From Lachnospiraceae bacterium (GTDB lineage: Bacteria > Bacillota > Clostridia > Lachnospirales > Lachnospiraceae), in contig JAFXSQ010000071.1 of NCBI GenBank assembly GCA_017525525.1, positions 1 through 35,108 on the forward strand: a stretch of 35,108 nucleotides of DNA. The letters run 5' to 3'. Under the pieces are notes generated by a model. The model was not told the origin of the DNA. It saw nothing but the letters and a program-made list of their open reading frames with translations, and made no database searches. Shown in pieces: positions 32,762 to 35,108 of the stretch. The first letter of the stretch is position 1, and each line of letters starts with the position of its first letter. Both the position numbers and the translations under genes were made by a program.

Positions 32762-33727
32762 ATGAGAGGGAAATACCATATCATAATTCAAAACAGCAGA
32801 ATAAAGTTCGAGTTTGACATAAAAAGAAATATAACCGTCATTCGTGGTGACAGTGCAACCGGAAAGACTACCCTCATTTCATTGCTTGATATGTACGAAA
32901 GAATGGGAGAAGAATCCGGCGTCAGTATATCGTGTGAGAAAAAATGCAGGACAATCAACAATGCAAACTGGGAGACGGTAATAGATTCATCAAGCGATTG
33001 CATTATATTTGCTGATGAGGATGTTAAGGCTATCAAGTCGGATGAATTTGCGGTAAAAGTAAAAGAATCGGGGAATTATTTTGTCCTGGTAACGAGAGAA
33101 AACCTACATAACCTTCCGTATTCGGTTGAGGAGGTGTATGGAATTCATTCGTCAGGGAAATATATGGACATACGACAGACGTATAACTCGTTTTACAGGT
33201 TATATGAGTTTGGAGAATACACCGATAGGAAGAAAGCAAGTACCATCGTTGTCGAAGATACTAATTCCGGTTACGATTTTTTCAAGGGAATCTCTTCTGA
33301 TGAAACGGAATGCATTTCTGCGGGAGGTAAGGCAGGGATAAAGGGGATTCTGAAGAATAAAACGGACAAGAATATTCTCGTGATAGCCGATGGAGCTGCG
33401 TTTGGTTCACAAATGGCGGAAATATATCTGTATATACAGTCTAATCCGGAGATAAGTCTGTATCTTCCGGAGTCGTTTGAGTGGATTATACTTTCTTCGG
33501 GGCTGATAGATGGAAACCGGATAAAGGATATGGTTCAAAACACCGAGAATTATGCTGATAGTGCTGATTATTTCAGCTGGGAACAATTCTATACAAAAAT
33601 CTTGGTGACAGAGACACAGGGAACGGTTTACAGGTATTCCAAACAGAAGCTTAATGAAGTGTATCTTAATGAAAAAGAAAAAAATGCGTTATTGAAAGTG
33701 ATAGAAGTCATAAAGGGCTTGATATGA
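32762..33727 (+). CDS. P-loop NTPase with TOPRIM-like C-terminal segment
   Basis: This 321-aa protein has a clear Walker A, G29-DSATGK-T36-T37, after a beta strand (ITVIR), and a Walker B-like strand CIIFADED (80-87). A TRE-ended strand follows at about 106-113. The second half carries features reminiscent of a TOPRIM fold: VVEDTNSGYDFF (163-174, E165), SAGGKAGIKGIL (186-197) and ILVIADGAAFG (205-215, D210, second Asp replaced by Ala). That order recalls OLD-family ATPase-nucleases in miniature, but the active site would be incomplete; this is inference. It lies 3 nt after the DUF4869-like gene. Homologues are sometimes labelled as translation factors, I believe wrongly. Confidence 0.75.
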   Translation: MRGKYHIIIQNSRIKFEFDIKRNITVIRGDSATGKTTLISLLDMYERMGEESGVSISCEKKCRTINNANWETVIDSSSDCIIFADEDVKAIKSDEFAVKVKESGNYFVLVTRENLHNLPYSVEEVYGIHSSGKYMDIRQTYNSFYRLYEFGEYTDRKKASTIVVEDTNSGYDFFKGISSDETECISAGGKAGIKGILKNKTDKNILVIADGAAFGSQMAEIYLYIQSNPEISLYLPESFEWIILSSGLIDGNRIKDMVQNTENYADSADYFSWEQFYTKILVTETQGTVYRYSKQKLNEVYLNEKEKNALLKVIEVIKGLI

Positions 33728-33972
33728 AGTTACTATTCACAGTGAATAAGCAGATTATAACTTTCCCAAATCGTCGGACTATATAAAACCCTCGTAGTCA
33801 CGTCGATTGATACAGATAGAGATCACATATGGAGGCACCAGAGGAAAACAACCTTGGTAAACCGCTACATATGACCCGATTTTAAACGCACCTTGACATC
33901 AGATTTTTGTAAAATAGTCAGCGTGTTGTGATAATTGCACCAAGTGGATATATGAGATAAGCAAGCGGTGGT
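33728..33972 (+). other. intergenic stretch with palindrome and gene remnants
   Basis: A perfect palindrome TATTCAC-A-GTGAATA (33734-33748) follows the P-loop gene stop and could be an operator or hairpin. An 18-codon frame (ATG near 33830) has no support as a gene. TTGACA at 33893-33898 lacks a good -10. The right end is a DUF4869 gene remnant, listed separately. Confidence 0.45.
33917..33968 (+). pseudogene. 52-nt remnant of a second DUF4869-like gene
   Basis: Positions 33917-33968 match 32566-32617 at 49 of 52 bases. The + strand frame reads SACCDNCTKWIYEISKR, against SACGDNCAKWIYEISKR in the intact gene. It ends 4 nt before the HEPN-like gene start. Confidence 0.85.
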
Positions 33973-34617
33973 ATGATGGCTGAAACAAGAGAGATACAGG
34001 TTGTAAAAGATAACTACGAAAAACAGAATACATATCGGATTCAAAAGGGCAGATATAATAAGGCTATAAAAGATGGTTATTATTTTGAGGCTCTGTTGAT
34101 AGTGTATGCTTTGCTTGAGGACAGACTGAGGTCGTTCATTTATTACATCGGCGGAATCAGTAGCCACACGAGCTCAAAGCTTGATACCGGAAAGACGATA
34201 AAAGATAATCTCAGGGCGATATACTTTGGTTCTGCCGAGAAAGCGGAAGGAAAGAATTTGAGTCTTAGTGTTATATCTAATAAGATAAGACTTGTGTCAG
34301 AAGTAGTAGATTGGGTTATCAATGCGGAAGGCGAGCTTGAGGATGATTACTTGAAGGTACTGAAGAAGGAGCTTGAAGGCTGCGTGGATTTGGACGGAAC
34401 TCAGCAGGTATTGAAGAAAGTCAGCAAATGGATTAAGTATAGAAACGAAATAATGCACGCCCTTATGAATAAGAAAGTCGAGGATCTACAGGAACAGCTG
34501 TGTGACAAGGTGGTTGAAGGTATGGAACTTGTCGACTTCCTTGACAACCAGGTTAAGTCACTGAGGCGTAGTAAGGGCATAAGGAAGAAGATGAAGCTCG
34601 GGGTGGAGTACAGATGA
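33973..34617 (+). CDS. HEPN-like protein with RNxxxH motif
   Basis: This 214-aa all-helical protein contains R157-N-EIM-H162 within WIKYRNEIMHALMNKK, the R-N-x3-H signature of HEPN domains. Many of these are metal-independent RNases in toxin-antitoxin, abortive infection and CRISPR effectors. An earlier helix, EALLIVYALLEDRLRSFIYY (39-58), fits the first HEPN helix with its conserved LLE..LR. No nucleotidyltransferase (MNT) partner is adjacent. The start is ATG 33973 or 33976; the ribosome site is weak, and a DUF4869 remnant ends just before it. This suggests the upstream part was replaced by recombination. A structural, non-catalytic HEPN protein is the alternative. Confidence 0.72.
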   Translation: MMAETREIQVVKDNYEKQNTYRIQKGRYNKAIKDGYYFEALLIVYALLEDRLRSFIYYIGGISSHTSSKLDTGKTIKDNLRAIYFGSAEKAEGKNLSLSVISNKIRLVSEVVDWVINAEGELEDDYLKVLKKELEGCVDLDGTQQVLKKVSKWIKYRNEIMHALMNKKVEDLQEQLCDKVVEGMELVDFLDNQVKSLRRSKGIRKKMKLGVEYR

Positions 34618-34621
34618 ACCT

Positions 34622-35108
34622 TTTCGACCTTTCAAAATTGCTGGGGACGGCAAGTTGCATCCGACTTGTGCCGGTCTTCTGATGTTTGGCATGGAGTACA
34701 AAATCCTGTACGAGTACAGTCCCTGCTTGACTTTCGTGAGCATATGAGCGCGGATGTCAGATGGACGGATAGGATTATGTCGCAGACCGGTGACTGGTCC
34801 GGGAATATGTTTGATTTCTTCTACAGGGTTTCAGCGAAGCTTACGCTTGACCTGAAGAAACCGTTCAAGCTTGTAAATATGGTGCGTCAGGACGAAACGC
34901 CTATTCATGATGCTGTGCGCGAGGCACTGGTCAACACGCTTACGAACGCGGATTTCTATGAACCCCGTGGTGTTGTGATTGAGAAATACCCTGACAGGAT
35001 AATCCTCGAGAATCCCGGCACGGTAATCGTAGGCAAGAAGCAAATGCTCCGTGGAGGTATCTCTGAACCCCGAAATGAAGCGGTTATGAAGATGTTTAAC
35101 CTCATTGG
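34622..35108 (+). pseudogene. C-terminal part of an AlbA_2/RecG-like ATPase gene, frameshifted and cut by the window end
   Basis: The frame at 34622 reads KIAGDGKLHPTCAGLLMFGM, the family segment DGKLHPT.AGLLMFG, then runs to TGA at 34739. From about 34723 a different frame continues the same family: LLDFREHMSADVRWTDRI, GDWSGNMFDFF, then HDAVREALVNTLTNADFY, VVIEKYPDRIILENPG and GGISEPRN, open to the window edge. The switch fits loss of one base (or four) near 34720. The AlbA_2 family joins an N-terminal DNA/RNA-binding domain to a HATPase-like C-terminal region. With the fragment at 32073 this suggests one gene split by the intervening 2.4 kb, or two separate relics. No start codon or ribosome site is seen. 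Confidence 0.78.

Overview
The window reads as a chromosomal stretch from an anaerobic Clostridia member, most likely Lachnospiraceae. That placement is an inference. It rests on strong GGAGG-type ribosome binding sites, sigma-A promoters with exact 17-nt spacers (TTGATT/TATAAT is frequent), a clostridial-type threonyl-tRNA synthetase, tRNA genes without an encoded CCA, and several families I associate with Lachnospiraceae (SGNH proteins with FAM3/ILEI-like domains, DUF4869, LRR/EF-hand secreted proteins). Every gene I can support lies on the + strand.

Layout. 1-4020: thrS, then an alpha-amylase-like gene whose catalytic acids look exchanged, with a small YerC/TrpR-like regulator behind it. 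4182-5573: a MATE transporter. 5586-6284: a tRNA operon (Ser-GCT, two tandem incomplete tRNA-Asn-like units, Asn-GTT, Cys-GCA) with its own promoter, hairpin spacers and terminator. 6287-7799: a soluble PAS-PAS chemoreceptor with a G9 tract at its ribosome binding site. 7810-14199: a dlt-like acylation cluster made of an SGNH membrane protein with duplicated FAM3/ILEI-like domains, an MBOAT acyltransferase, a carrier protein, and an adenylating ligase fused to a nitroreductase. A strongly structured intergenic element (14203-14326) follows it. 14422-19482: an aspartate-type aminotransferase, an O-antigen-ligase-like membrane protein and a Cache-HAMP chemoreceptor. 19483-23511: a repeat-rich gap, tyrS, an unknown two-TM protein and a water-type aquaporin. 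23679-27153: an ApaH/PrpE-like phosphoesterase, a hotdog thioesterase, a nonsense-broken LRR/EF-hand secreted protein and a second MATE transporter. 27260-32070: a Uma2 nuclease-fold protein, a membrane EAL c-di-GMP phosphodiesterase and a DUF4153 membrane protein.

32073-35108 looks like an A/T-rich accessory patch. Fragments of an AlbA_2/ATPase (Schlafen-like, RecG-like) gene lie on both sides of a DUF4869-like gene, a small P-loop protein with a TOPRIM-like tail, a 52-nt remnant of a second DUF4869 gene, and a HEPN-like RNxxxH protein.

The two best candidates for undescribed biology are the dlt-like cluster with its ligase-nitroreductase fusion, which may activate a non-amino acid, alter it and attach it to a surface polymer, and the DUF4869 / P-loop-TOPRIM / HEPN patch as a possible conflict or defence module. 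Both functions are inferred from motifs and gene order alone.
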